The notes under the pieces were generated by a model. That model was not told where the DNA came from, searched no databases, and saw only the letters and a program-made list of their open reading frames with translations. From positions 1,736,001 to 1,800,000 of the forward strand of contig NZ_AP024883.1 of the NCBI RefSeq assembly GCF_024346955.1: 64,000 nucleotides of DNA, in the 5' to 3' direction. How positions within the stretch are numbered: position 1 is the first letter of the stretch; each line of letters starts with the position of its first letter. Made by a program: the position numbers and the translations under genes. Of the stretch, positions 34,725 to 42,817 are shown in pieces. The DNA comes from Vibrio mangrovi (GTDB lineage: Bacteria > Pseudomonadota > Gammaproteobacteria > Enterobacterales > Vibrionaceae).

Positions 34725-35829
34725 CCAGAACCACCTCCCAGCTTTCAACCCAGGTTAAAACAACTTTTTGTCCGAGAGAGTGGTCGACGTCCGGGTCATC
34801 TTCGTTGAAAAATTCACTAACCATAACCCGGTGCCCGGATGTTAATTCAACGACAGAATCCAGCGTCATCCCTTTATAGGTTCGTTCGATAACATGTCCG
34901 GTGATGCCTTCACCATCTGTTTCCTTCACTTCTTTCAGGCGGATATCTTCTGGCCGCAATAAAACCTGAAGAGATTGTCCGGGCATGACAGGTTTATCAA
35001 AGTAAATGACGGCATTCGTTCCTTCAATAGTAGTCAGAATCCGTTTTTCATCGATTCTTTCAATTGTGACCGCATCAAAAACATTAATTTCACCAATGAA
35101 ACGGGCAACAAAAAGGCTTTTCGGATCTTCGTAAATCTCTTTGGGAGTGCCATCCTGTTCAATGTTGCCGTCTTTCATGACAATGATTCGGTCTGACATC
35201 GATAATGCTTCTTCCTGATCATGCGTGACAAAGATAAAGGTAATCCCCAATTGTCGCTGAAGCTGTTTGAGTTCAATCTGCATTTGCTGACGCAATTTAT
35301 AATCGAGAGCCGATAAAGACTCATCAAGCAACAACACCTTCGGCTTATTAACCACGGCTCTGGCAATGGCGACCCGCTGCTGCTGTCCTCCGGATAACTG
35401 ATGAGGCTTGCGTTCTGCATAGCTTTCCAGTCTTACAATCTTCAGGACATCCTGAACTCTGGTACGAATCTCTGCTGCCGGTACCTTTTGCATCTTCAGG
35501 CCAAAAGCAACATTGTCAAAGACAGACATATGCGGAAACAGCGCGTAACTCTGAAAGACGGTATTGACATTCCGGTGTTCTGCCGGAATGGAGGTGACAT
35601 CCTGCCCATCCAGAAACACATTTCCCTGATCAACAGCTTCAAATCCGGCGATCATTCTCAAAATGGTGGTCTTTCCACATCCGGATGGCCCGAGAATGGT
35701 TAAAAACTCACCGTGATTTACTTGCAACGAACAGTGATCAATGATTTTTTTACCGTCATAGCTCTTACTAATCCCCGCAAGAGAAATAACCGGATATTCA
35801 TGAGGTTGTGCTGATTTCAATGTTTCCAT
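34705..35829 (-). CDS. potA: PotA, polyamine ABC transporter ATPase
   Basis: 374 residues. Walker A GPSGCGKTT (about residues 52-60), Q-loop in NTVFQSYALFPHMSV, signature LSGGQQQRVAIARAVVNKP, Walker B VLLLDESLSALD and the switch His in FVTHDQEEAL. The C-terminal third is a TOBE-type regulatory domain (VLLRPEDIRL). It powers polyamine import by PotBC and PotD. First gene of the pot operon. Confidence 0.95.
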   Translation of the reverse strand: METLKSAQPHEYPVISLAGISKSYDGKKIIDHCSLQVNHGEFLTILGPSGCGKTTILRMIAGFEAVDQGNVFLDGQDVTSIPAEHRNVNTVFQSYALFPHMSVFDNVAFGLKMQKVPAAEIRTRVQDVLKIVRLESYAERKPHQLSGGQQQRVAIARAVVNKPKVLLLDESLSALDYKLRQQMQIELKQLQRQLGITFIFVTHDQEEALSMSDRIIVMKDGNIEQDGTPKEIYEDPKSLFVARFIGEINVFDAVTIERIDEKRILTTIEGTNAVIYFDKPVMPGQSLQVLLRPEDIRLKEVKETDGEGITGHVIERTYKGMTLDSVVELTSGHRVMVSEFFNEDDPDVDHSLGQKVVLTWVESWEVVLDENTQH

Positions 35830-36218
35830 ATCTCCATCAAAAGCTGAGATTGAGTGGATATACCCAAATGACCTTCAAGATGCAGTTTCAGCGAGAATTA
35901 CTGGGTACAGAGACAAGGCAGAGATTTGAGTCATAGCCATTCTATGGCGAAAATCTGTATATTTATATTTTTCCGCAGCATCATAATATTCACCAATATG
36001 AAGTCAATGCTATTTTCAGTCATTTGTGATGAATTTAGGCTGGGTATCAGAAACAAAACACATGAAATGTCTTTGATTGGCGGCGAATTACCAGCGAAGC
36101 CGGAAAAATGAATAAAAAAAGTTACATCTATACAATTTCGACTTGAAATCAATTTCAGTATAATGATCCTCTTTGTTGTATATACGGTGGTCGAATTTAC
36201 AACCATCCAAGAGGTAGC
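35830..36218. other. Divergent region with an intergenic repeat
   Basis: 389 bases between potA and a membrane-protein gene. At 35858-35907 lies a second copy of the TATACCCAA repeat; it continues through TTCAGCGAGAATTACTGGGTA, so its two ends (TACCCA and TGGGTA) are inverted relative to each other. The rest is AT-rich promoter sequence for both genes. No further feature is supported. Confidence 0.55.
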
Positions 36219-37004
36219 ATGAATCAGAAAATTGAAAAAGAGTTTAATTTAGGGGGGAGCCTGGAGAGAGCTTTGAGCGGAGATTATCAGCTGAGAGTCG
36301 GAGCGATTCTCAGAGAAGGGGTTTCATGTACGATCAAAAATTTCTGGTCTTTTACTCCGGCAGTATTTATTTTACTCGCGGTACAGCTTCTCATTTTCTA
36401 CATTGTTCTGAAACTTCAGCTACCTGACCTGAGAGCAATTCTTGAAGGGTTGCAAAATCCGGAACAGATTGATCCCCGGTTTGTTCAGGCTTTTGTTATT
36501 GCCGTATTCAGTTTTGAAGTTGTCAGTGCACCGATATCCGCTGGTGCCAGTCTTATGGCAATGAGTCACGCTGCTGGTTTAAAGACACAGACCCGGCACA
36601 TCAGTAAAGGGTTACAGTTTACGGTTTCCGTGATTCTGGCTACATTGATTATCCAACTGACTCAATCAATCGTCGGGCAATTGTTCTGGATACTTTCGAT
36701 GTATGCTTCAATTGCATTCAGCCATACGATTCTATTGATTTGTGAAAAACGTTTGCCAATATTTAAAGCCTTGCTGATTTCTCTGAAAGCAACCAACAGA
36801 AAAATCATTCCACTTACCACTATCTATTTCATCATGATGCTTTTAACCGGATTTGCAATTATCTTCTATGGTATTGGTTTCATTTTTGTTTTACCTTTCT
36901 TCTTACATGTAAAAGGCATCTTATACCGGAACATGTTTGGTATCCGGTTAACCATTATTTCTACATCAAACAGTGATCAGCAGAACAAGGTTTTCAATGC
37001 GTAA
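36219..37004 (+). CDS. Multi-span membrane protein of unknown function
   Basis: 261 residues; AAGAGG lies about nine bases before the ATG. A polar N-terminus of about 45 residues is followed by around five hydrophobic segments (near 46-66, 96-116, 136-165, 195-225). I do not recognise the family with confidence. Its last eight bases overlap the start of the Bax-like lipoprotein gene, so the two are translationally coupled and may work together at the envelope. Confidence 0.75.
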   Translation: MNQKIEKEFNLGGSLERALSGDYQLRVGAILREGVSCTIKNFWSFTPAVFILLAVQLLIFYIVLKLQLPDLRAILEGLQNPEQIDPRFVQAFVIAVFSFEVVSAPISAGASLMAMSHAAGLKTQTRHISKGLQFTVSVILATLIIQLTQSIVGQLFWILSMYASIAFSHTILLICEKRLPIFKALLISLKATNRKIIPLTTIYFIMMLLTGFAIIFYGIGFIFVLPFFLHVKGILYRNMFGIRLTIISTSNSDQQNKVFNA

Positions 37005-37827
37005 ACTGATTTATTTCTTTTTCTTCGCTGTCGTGCTTATTCTGGCCAGTTGTACTTATTACCAGTTTCATCTGGAGAGCCGTTCGACAGTTGAAAATAA
37101 GCAACCACAAGGTATCAGTGTTGAAGAAGCACCTGATTTTAAAGCGATCAAGAATCTGGCCCAGAGAAAACATGCTTTTTTCTCTTATCTCAAACCGGGT
37201 ATTCGTTACGAAAACCAGAGAACTCAAAAAGAGCGTGATTTCTTACTAAACAGCAGAAAAGGTATCGAATCAGGCCAGCTCTCTCAGGCGGAAGTTCAGC
37301 AACTGGCCGAACTCAGTTTGCTTTATTCAGTCAAAATTCCAGTAGAAGGGCCGGATCTGGTATGGCTTGATAGAATGCTGCATAAAGTGGATGTTCTCCC
37401 TGAAGCTCTGGTTCTGATTCAGGCCGCGAATGAATCTGCCTGGGGAACGTCGCGTTTTGCCCGAGAAGCAAACAATTATTTCGGGCAATGGTGTTACCAG
37501 AAAGGCTGTGGGCTTGTGCCACTTGCAAGAGAGACGGGGATGACTCATGAGGTTGCCAAATTTAAATCCGTGCAGGAGTCGATCCATCGATACTTCATTA
37601 ATGTAAATCGTAACCGGGCTTACCGGGAGTTGAGAAACATTCGCTATCAACTGAGAAATGAAGGAGAGGATCTCTTCTCTAATCAGAGTGCTATTCAATT
37701 GACCAACGGACTGACTAAATATTCTGAGCGGGGAGTGGATTATGTGAAATCACTTCAGGCGATGGTCCGTCATAATCAGAAGTATTGGGAAGATGCTCCT
37801 GAAGAAGCTCCCAAAACAGTGAAATAA
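36997..37827 (+). CDS. Bax-like lipoprotein with glucosaminidase domain
   Basis: 276 residues from the ATG at 36997; the frame opens earlier, but this start gives a clean lipoprotein signal, MRKLIYFFFFAVVLILASC, with Cys at about residue 19 as the lipidated residue. The C-terminal half is a Bax/FlgJ-type glucosaminidase domain: LIQAANESAWGTSRFAREAN with the catalytic-type Glu, then NYFGQWCYQKGCGLVP and FKSVQESIHRYFINVNRN. A role in peptidoglycan turnover from the inner or outer membrane is inferred. Coupled to the upstream membrane protein. Confidence 0.85.
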   Translation: MRKLIYFFFFAVVLILASCTYYQFHLESRSTVENKQPQGISVEEAPDFKAIKNLAQRKHAFFSYLKPGIRYENQRTQKERDFLLNSRKGIESGQLSQAEVQQLAELSLLYSVKIPVEGPDLVWLDRMLHKVDVLPEALVLIQAANESAWGTSRFAREANNYFGQWCYQKGCGLVPLARETGMTHEVAKFKSVQESIHRYFINVNRNRAYRELRNIRYQLRNEGEDLFSNQSAIQLTNGLTKYSERGVDYVKSLQAMVRHNQKYWEDAPEEAPKTVK

Positions 37828-37837
37828 CACTATTGTC

Positions 37838-37863
37838 GCCGGGTTTTATCTGAGCAGCCCGGC
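37838..37863 (+). terminator. Candidate terminator after the Bax-like gene
   Basis: GCCGGG (37838-37843) and CCCGGC (37858-37863) with a 14-base loop, followed by ATATTTT, eleven bases after the stop. Confidence 0.5.
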
Positions 37864-38026
37864 ATATTTTCCCCCCTGTTTTCCGTGATGATTCTATCCT
37901 GAATTCATTTAGACATAGCGGTTATAGAGTATTTCAACCCGCGGGAAAAATCCGTATAATCCACGCCCTACAGAGAACCAATCAGGAAATCTACAGTCGG
38001 AACAATCGACAGTGTGAGAAGTCTTC

Positions 38027-38920
38027 ATGAATCAGAAAGATACCAGAAAAGAAACCCTTGAATTCAACAAGCTCCAGAAACGACTGAGAAGAAATGTTGG
38101 AAATGCCATTATTGATTACAGCATGATTGAAGAAAATGATGTTGTGATGGCATGTATCAGTGGCGGAAAAGATTCATTTGCGATGTTAGATATTCTGTTG
38201 AATCTGCAAAAGGCGGCACCGATTCAGTTTGAAGTTGTTGCCGTTAATCTCGATCAGAAGCAACCCGGTTTCCCTGAGCATGTGTTACCGCAGTATTTTG
38301 AAAGTTTAAACATTCCGTATTATATCGTGGATAAAGATACCTATTCTGTCGTCAAAGAAAAAATACCGGAAGGGAAGACAACGTGTGGGTTGTGTTCTCG
38401 GTTACGCCGGGGAACGCTATACTCGTTTGCCGAGAAAATCGGCGCGACAAAAATAGCACTTGGCCATCATCTTGATGATATTGTCGAAACACTGTTTTTG
38501 AATATGTTTCACGGCTCACGAATGAAAGCGATGCCGCCAAAACTGCGTTCGGATGATGGTCGTAACGTCGTGATTCGGCCATTAACCTATTGTCGGGAAA
38601 AAGATCTGGTGAAATATGCTGAGCATAAAGCTTTCCCGATTATTCCCTGTAATCTGTGTGGTTCTCAGGAAAATTTGCAGCGTCAGGCCATTAAAGCGAT
38701 GTTGATCGAGTGGGATAAGAAAACACCGGGGCGTGTTGAGAGTATTTTCAAATCTCTTCAGAATGTCAGCCCAAGTCAATTGGCGGATAAATCTCTTTTT
38801 GACTTCATCGATCTGCCATTAGCGCGTGAAGGGGACAGAGATGAATACGCTTTCAGTGAAGCGATCGTCTCGTCAACAAATATTGATGAATCGATGTTCA
38901 TTGATGTGACGAACGTTTAG
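38027..38920 (+). CDS. ttcA: TtcA, tRNA 2-thiocytidine (position 32) synthetase
   Basis: 297 residues. The PP-loop SGGKDSFAML is at about 45-54. Two CxxC motifs, CGLC (120-123) and CNLC (208-211), hold the [4Fe-4S] cluster used to thiolate C32 of tRNAs. GHHLDDIVETLFLNMFHG is also typical. It is a single gene upstream of the convergent uspE. The ttcA-uspE-fnr grouping is what I recall from V. cholerae. Confidence 0.95.
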   Translation: MNQKDTRKETLEFNKLQKRLRRNVGNAIIDYSMIEENDVVMACISGGKDSFAMLDILLNLQKAAPIQFEVVAVNLDQKQPGFPEHVLPQYFESLNIPYYIVDKDTYSVVKEKIPEGKTTCGLCSRLRRGTLYSFAEKIGATKIALGHHLDDIVETLFLNMFHGSRMKAMPPKLRSDDGRNVVIRPLTYCREKDLVKYAEHKAFPIIPCNLCGSQENLQRQAIKAMLIEWDKKTPGRVESIFKSLQNVSPSQLADKSLFDFIDLPLAREGDRDEYAFSEAIVSSTNIDESMFIDVTNV

Positions 38921-38990
38921 GGTCTTCGTTCGCTAAAACTGCTGTAACAGTACATTCTGCCCGGACATATAATTGGTATTCCGGAATAAA

Positions 38991-39019
38991 AAAACCTTGA
39001 GCCACGGGCTCAAGGTTTT
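38991..39019. terminator. Strong bidirectional terminator between ttcA and uspE
   Basis: AAAACCTTGAGCC (38991-39003) and GGCTCAAGGTTTT (39007-39019) with a three-base loop, flanked by A and T runs. Confidence 0.9.
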
Positions 39020-39037
39020 TGTCGAAATAAAGAACGA

Positions 39038-39982
39038 TTAATTCTGAACCGGATCGAGTGGACTGATATATCCTTCCGGTTTGATAGCCAGTACGTCACA
39101 GTCGATTTTATCAATGACGTGCTCCGCCGTATTCCCGATGAAAATCGAAGAAAGTCCCGTCCTGCCTGTTGTTCCGATAATCACCATCGCGGCATTAAGC
39201 TGTTTGGCCTGCTTTGGAATAATATCTTCAGGCAGCCCTTCTTCCACAATGGTTTGTTCACTGTCGATACCGAAAGACTGCCGCAGTTCTTTCATTGAGG
39301 TCAGACAGTGGGAGCGAACAGCATCCCGGTAGCTTGTAATATCAAATTCGGGCAATTCAATCGTAATATTGTTCGGAGTTACCGGATATGCACTGACCAG
39401 ATAAGGTGTTGCATCCAAATGTTCCGCAATGTTCAGGAGTTGTTCGGTAAGTTTCACATTCAGTGAATGGTGGACTTCATTTTCAGAACCAACATGAACC
39501 GAAGCGATAATGTTGGACTGCTTTTTCCATTCAGCATGTTTTACCAGCAAAACAGGGACAGGGCATTTGCGCATCAGATGCCAGTCAGTTGGTGTAAAAA
39601 TGACCGACTCCAGAAAATCGTGCCGGCGTGTTGCTTTGATGAGAATGTCGTATTGGCCGGAGAAAACTTCGGCAATAATGGCTTCATAAGGTCTGTGATA
39701 CCAGACAACCTTCACTGTAAAATCGACAGTATTATCTATATAAGGTTCGGCAATACTTCTGAGCCAAAGCTCTCTCTGATGAATAACACCTCTGCGCATG
39801 GCTTCCCTTTCATCAGACGATAGCATGGAAGTCATATCATAGGAGAAATCATAGATGGAAAGGAACAAGGTGATATGACTGATTTCTTTACTTTTCTTTG
39901 CCAGCAGCATTGCTCGTGCGAGCGCAGGCTGCTCGTCATGGTTGACGTCGGCAATCACCAGAATATTGTTGTAGATGCTCAT
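39038..39982 (-). CDS. uspE: UspE, tandem universal stress protein
   Basis: 314 residues with two Usp domains (about 1-145 and 155-305). The second keeps the nucleotide-binding pattern GTTGRTGLSSIFIGNTAEHV. UspE is a cytoplasmic stress protein induced in stationary phase and affecting motility and aggregation. It follows fnr in the same direction with a 130-base gap, so it may be partly co-transcribed. Confidence 0.93.
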   Translation of the reverse strand: MSIYNNILVIADVNHDEQPALARAMLLAKKSKEISHITLFLSIYDFSYDMTSMLSSDEREAMRRGVIHQRELWLRSIAEPYIDNTVDFTVKVVWYHRPYEAIIAEVFSGQYDILIKATRRHDFLESVIFTPTDWHLMRKCPVPVLLVKHAEWKKQSNIIASVHVGSENEVHHSLNVKLTEQLLNIAEHLDATPYLVSAYPVTPNNITIELPEFDITSYRDAVRSHCLTSMKELRQSFGIDSEQTIVEEGLPEDIIPKQAKQLNAAMVIIGTTGRTGLSSIFIGNTAEHVIDKIDCDVLAIKPEGYISPLDPVQN

Positions 39983-40112
39983 TATATATCCCTCATATAA
40001 TGGGGTTTCAATACAACTTTAGCTTAAAGTGAGTCAGAAGATGAGAAAAACAGAAGGGGAGTCGATAGAATTTTGATGCAGCTCATTCATTGAATGAACT
40101 GCATTGCCTGAA

Positions 40113-40862
40113 TTAGTCGTCAGCGGAGACACCAGCCAGTTCCATCAGAGAATCATGATCTAAGATGGTGATATATTTACCTTTTACACTCAATATCTCA
40201 GATTTCTGGAATCGGCCCAATAAGCGACTGATTGTTTCAACGGTCAGACCCAGATAATTACCGATATCACCCCGGGTCATTGTCAGACGAAACTCACGGG
40301 GACTAAAGCCACGCTGAGCAAATCGGGTTGACAGATTAAACAGGAAAGCGGCTAAACGCTCTTCAGCGTTTTTCTTCGACAACAGCAGAATCATCTCCTG
40401 ATCGCCTTTAATCTCATTACTCATCAGACGCATAATCTGCTGTCTTAACTTCGGCATCTTTCCTGACAGATCGTCCAGAATCTCGTAAGGAATTTCACAA
40501 ACCATTGATGTTTCCAGCGCCTGAGCAAAGCTGGGATGAGAATCTCCGGTAATTGCATCAAAACCGACTAAATCACCGGCAAGATGAAAGGCTGTAATTT
40601 GTTCGTCACCCTGTTCGGTAATCGTATAACTCTTAATGGTTCCGGAGCGAATCGCGTACAATGACCGAAGCTCATCACCGGCTTTAAATAGTTCCTGTCC
40701 TTTTTGGATAGGTTTTTTCCGCTCTATAATTTGATCGAGCTGATCTAACTCTGACTCGTTCAAAGTAAAAGGAATGCAAAGTTGGCTAATACTGCAATCC
40801 TGGCAGTGAATCGCACACCCTCCAGATTGAATCCGTTTCGCAGCTGGCTTATCTGAAATCAT
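40113..40862 (-). CDS. fnr: FNR, oxygen-sensing transcription regulator
   Basis: 249 residues of the CRP/FNR family. The N-terminal cysteines C20, C23 and C29 (CAIHCQDCSISQLC; C16 is extra) plus an internal one in SMVCEIPYEIL are the [4Fe-4S] ligands that sense oxygen. The DNA-binding helix is in LTMTRGDIGNYLGLTVETIS, with the FNR-specific E--SR recognition residues in VETISRLLGRF. It controls anaerobic respiration genes. A perfect FNR box lies in its own leader. Confidence 0.95.
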   Translation of the reverse strand: MISDKPAAKRIQSGGCAIHCQDCSISQLCIPFTLNESELDQLDQIIERKKPIQKGQELFKAGDELRSLYAIRSGTIKSYTITEQGDEQITAFHLAGDLVGFDAITGDSHPSFAQALETSMVCEIPYEILDDLSGKMPKLRQQIMRLMSNEIKGDQEMILLLSKKNAEERLAAFLFNLSTRFAQRGFSPREFRLTMTRGDIGNYLGLTVETISRLLGRFQKSEILSVKGKYITILDHDSLMELAGVSADD

Positions 40863-40879
40863 AATAACCTTTCACTATC

Positions 40880-40893
40880 TTGATATACATCAA
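40880..40893. promoter_or_regulatory. FNR box in the fnr leader
   Basis: TTGATATACATCAA matches the TTGAT-N4-ATCAA consensus in every defined base. It lies 18 bases upstream of the fnr start codon. So close to the gene, it most likely lets FNR repress itself. The rest of the 302-base space to the next gene shows nothing else I can name. Confidence 0.8.
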
Positions 40894-41164
40894 TATTTTA
40901 CCATCCCTTGATACTAAAGAATAGTCAAAAAAAGAGTACAGGAATCATGCGATTATATAGAACTCTTTGAGAATTGACAGATAAAATTCACCTGACCCGT
41001 GATTGTTCTCTTCTGACGAATGCTTTGTCTGATGATGGTCATCGTCCCTAATTGTAAAACGCAACAGATGGCATACAAAGGTGGTGTGAATCGAATTTCC
41101 CCGGGCGGACTTCAATGATACACTGGCGAAACTTTCCGGCGGGTTCCGCAAACTTCAGACTGAG

Positions 41165-41539
41165 ATGGATACGGGTTGTATGGCAGCAGAAAAACTCACG
41201 AAACAAAGATTAATACACATCATTGTGATTTTAAGTGTTCTGAGTGCTGCATTTTTCTGGCGGACTTATCGCTATGCTGATCCGGTACAGCTTCATTGTG
41301 ATCTTCAGTGCAGTTTTTCGATTGATGGTCATTCAGTCCATATTGTAACCGATGCAGAAACAGGGATGATTTCTATTTTCCCTGCGCAAAAAAGCTGGTC
41401 AGTCACCGAGTTCCCTGCGATAAACCGGGAAGATAAAAACGGCCAGATGAAACTTGTCTTTATGCCGGATGGGCAGTCTCAGTTTACGCTGGTCATTAAT
41501 GCGTATGAAAAATATGTTGTACAGATGAAAACCCGATAG
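41165..41539 (+). CDS. Small membrane-anchored protein of unknown function
   Basis: 124 residues from 41165, or 119 from the ATG at 41180 (MAAEKLTKQR); neither has a strong ribosome-binding site. One membrane segment (about 17-35, LIHIIVILSVLSAAFFW) is followed by a periplasmic domain with a close cysteine pair (HCDLQCSFSIDG) and several beta-like strands. The family is not recognised. Position next to fnr and a FIST/kinase pair gives no firm hint. Confidence 0.65.
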   Translation: MDTGCMAAEKLTKQRLIHIIVILSVLSAAFFWRTYRYADPVQLHCDLQCSFSIDGHSVHIVTDAETGMISIFPAQKSWSVTEFPAINREDKNGQMKLVFMPDGQSQFTLVINAYEKYVVQMKTR

Positions 41540-41620
41540 AAAGAGCCCGGAGCAGATTGTATCTAACGCATTTATTGTTAAAATACACAATAAATTTAAA
41601 TAATTATGAGCGGTGGAAAC

Positions 41621-42817
41621 ATGCGATTCTTAACCCGGATCTCTCAGATTATCGATCCATCCGCAGCAGTATCCTCATTGATTTCATCTTTGGATCATAC
41701 GCGCCTGTGCAGCGTGTTTTTCTACTATACCGAAGAATATTCCCCTGAAAGCCTGTGGAAAGAGCTGATTCGCTATTTGCCTGATATTCCGATTGTCGGT
41801 TGTTCATCGTACCGGGGGATTATGACGGAGAAGGGATATTTTGATGGGCCGACTGTCGCCTTGATGGCGGTTTATCACGATTCCTGTACATTCGGGACTG
41901 GTTTTGCTGAGTTTTCTGATCATGTCTCTCCTGATGCCGCTGTGCAGCATGCTGTCCATCAGGCATTGCTTCACGCTGAGAGAAGTGGAGAAGTTCCGGA
42001 TCTGGTTGTTTTACACTCAACGCCAGGGCATGAAGAAAAAATCATCGCGACGATAGATGCAATTTTTGGTGTGCCGGTTCCAATCATTGGTGGCAGTGCC
42101 GCGGATAATCTCATCCAGCAAAAATGGTCAGTGATGACGGATAAAGGCTGGTCTGATAATGCTGTCGCGATTCAACTCTGCTTTCCTTTCAGACCTGTAG
42201 CCACAGGATTTTGTGCCGGTTATTCATCAACAGAGTGTGTCGGGACAGTGACAAAAGCTCACGGACGCTTTCTGGAAGAAATTGATGGGGAACCTGCAAT
42301 TGACGTTTATAAAGCTTGGATCTGTGATCATTCAAACCGCCTGATATCCGATGAATATATCTTTCAGCATATTACCAGTTTTCCACTTGGCCGGATTGCG
42401 GGATACGTTTACGAACAGCCCTATTATAAGTTGACACACCCGGTACAAATGGCAGATTCGGGAGCGTTGGAACTCTTTGCTGATATCCATTGTGGTGAAG
42501 AAATTACACTGATGACCGGTTCCAGAGAACAACTCATTCACCGGGCGGCCAGAGTGTTGAAAGAAGCAAATGCAAAGAATTATGCCCATAGTGAAATACT
42601 CGGTTCTGTTTCTATTTTCTGTGCCGGTTCAATGGCCCGGCTGGGTTCAGATATTCAACGAGTACAAAAACAGATGTGTGAACAGTTGGAGCATCAGCCA
42701 TTTATCTGCCCGTTTACATACGGGGAGCAGGGACGATTTGCCGACGGAGAAAATGCCCATGGGAATTTAATGATCTCATCTGCCATTTTTTATGAGCCGG
42801 AGTCATTGTCATCATGA
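41621..42817 (+). CDS. FIST-domain sensory protein
   Basis: 398 residues from the ATG at 41621, with GGTGGA just upstream; the in-frame ATG at 41606 lacks one. It contains FIST N (about 25-215; VFFYYTEEY, PIVGCSSYRGIMTEKGYFDG) and FIST C (about 225-375; AIDVYKAWI, CAGSMARLG, PFICPFTYGEQGRF). FIST proteins are thought to bind small ligands, possibly amino acids, and feed kinases. The stop overlaps the start of a hybrid histidine kinase, so the two are made together. Soluble; no signal peptide. Confidence 0.88.
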   Translation: MRFLTRISQIIDPSAAVSSLISSLDHTRLCSVFFYYTEEYSPESLWKELIRYLPDIPIVGCSSYRGIMTEKGYFDGPTVALMAVYHDSCTFGTGFAEFSDHVSPDAAVQHAVHQALLHAERSGEVPDLVVLHSTPGHEEKIIATIDAIFGVPVPIIGGSAADNLIQQKWSVMTDKGWSDNAVAIQLCFPFRPVATGFCAGYSSTECVGTVTKAHGRFLEEIDGEPAIDVYKAWICDHSNRLISDEYIFQHITSFPLGRIAGYVYEQPYYKLTHPVQMADSGALELFADIHCGEEITLMTGSREQLIHRAARVLKEANAKNYAHSEILGSVSIFCAGSMARLGSDIQRVQKQMCEQLEHQPFICPFTYGEQGRFADGENAHGNLMISSAIFYEPESLSS

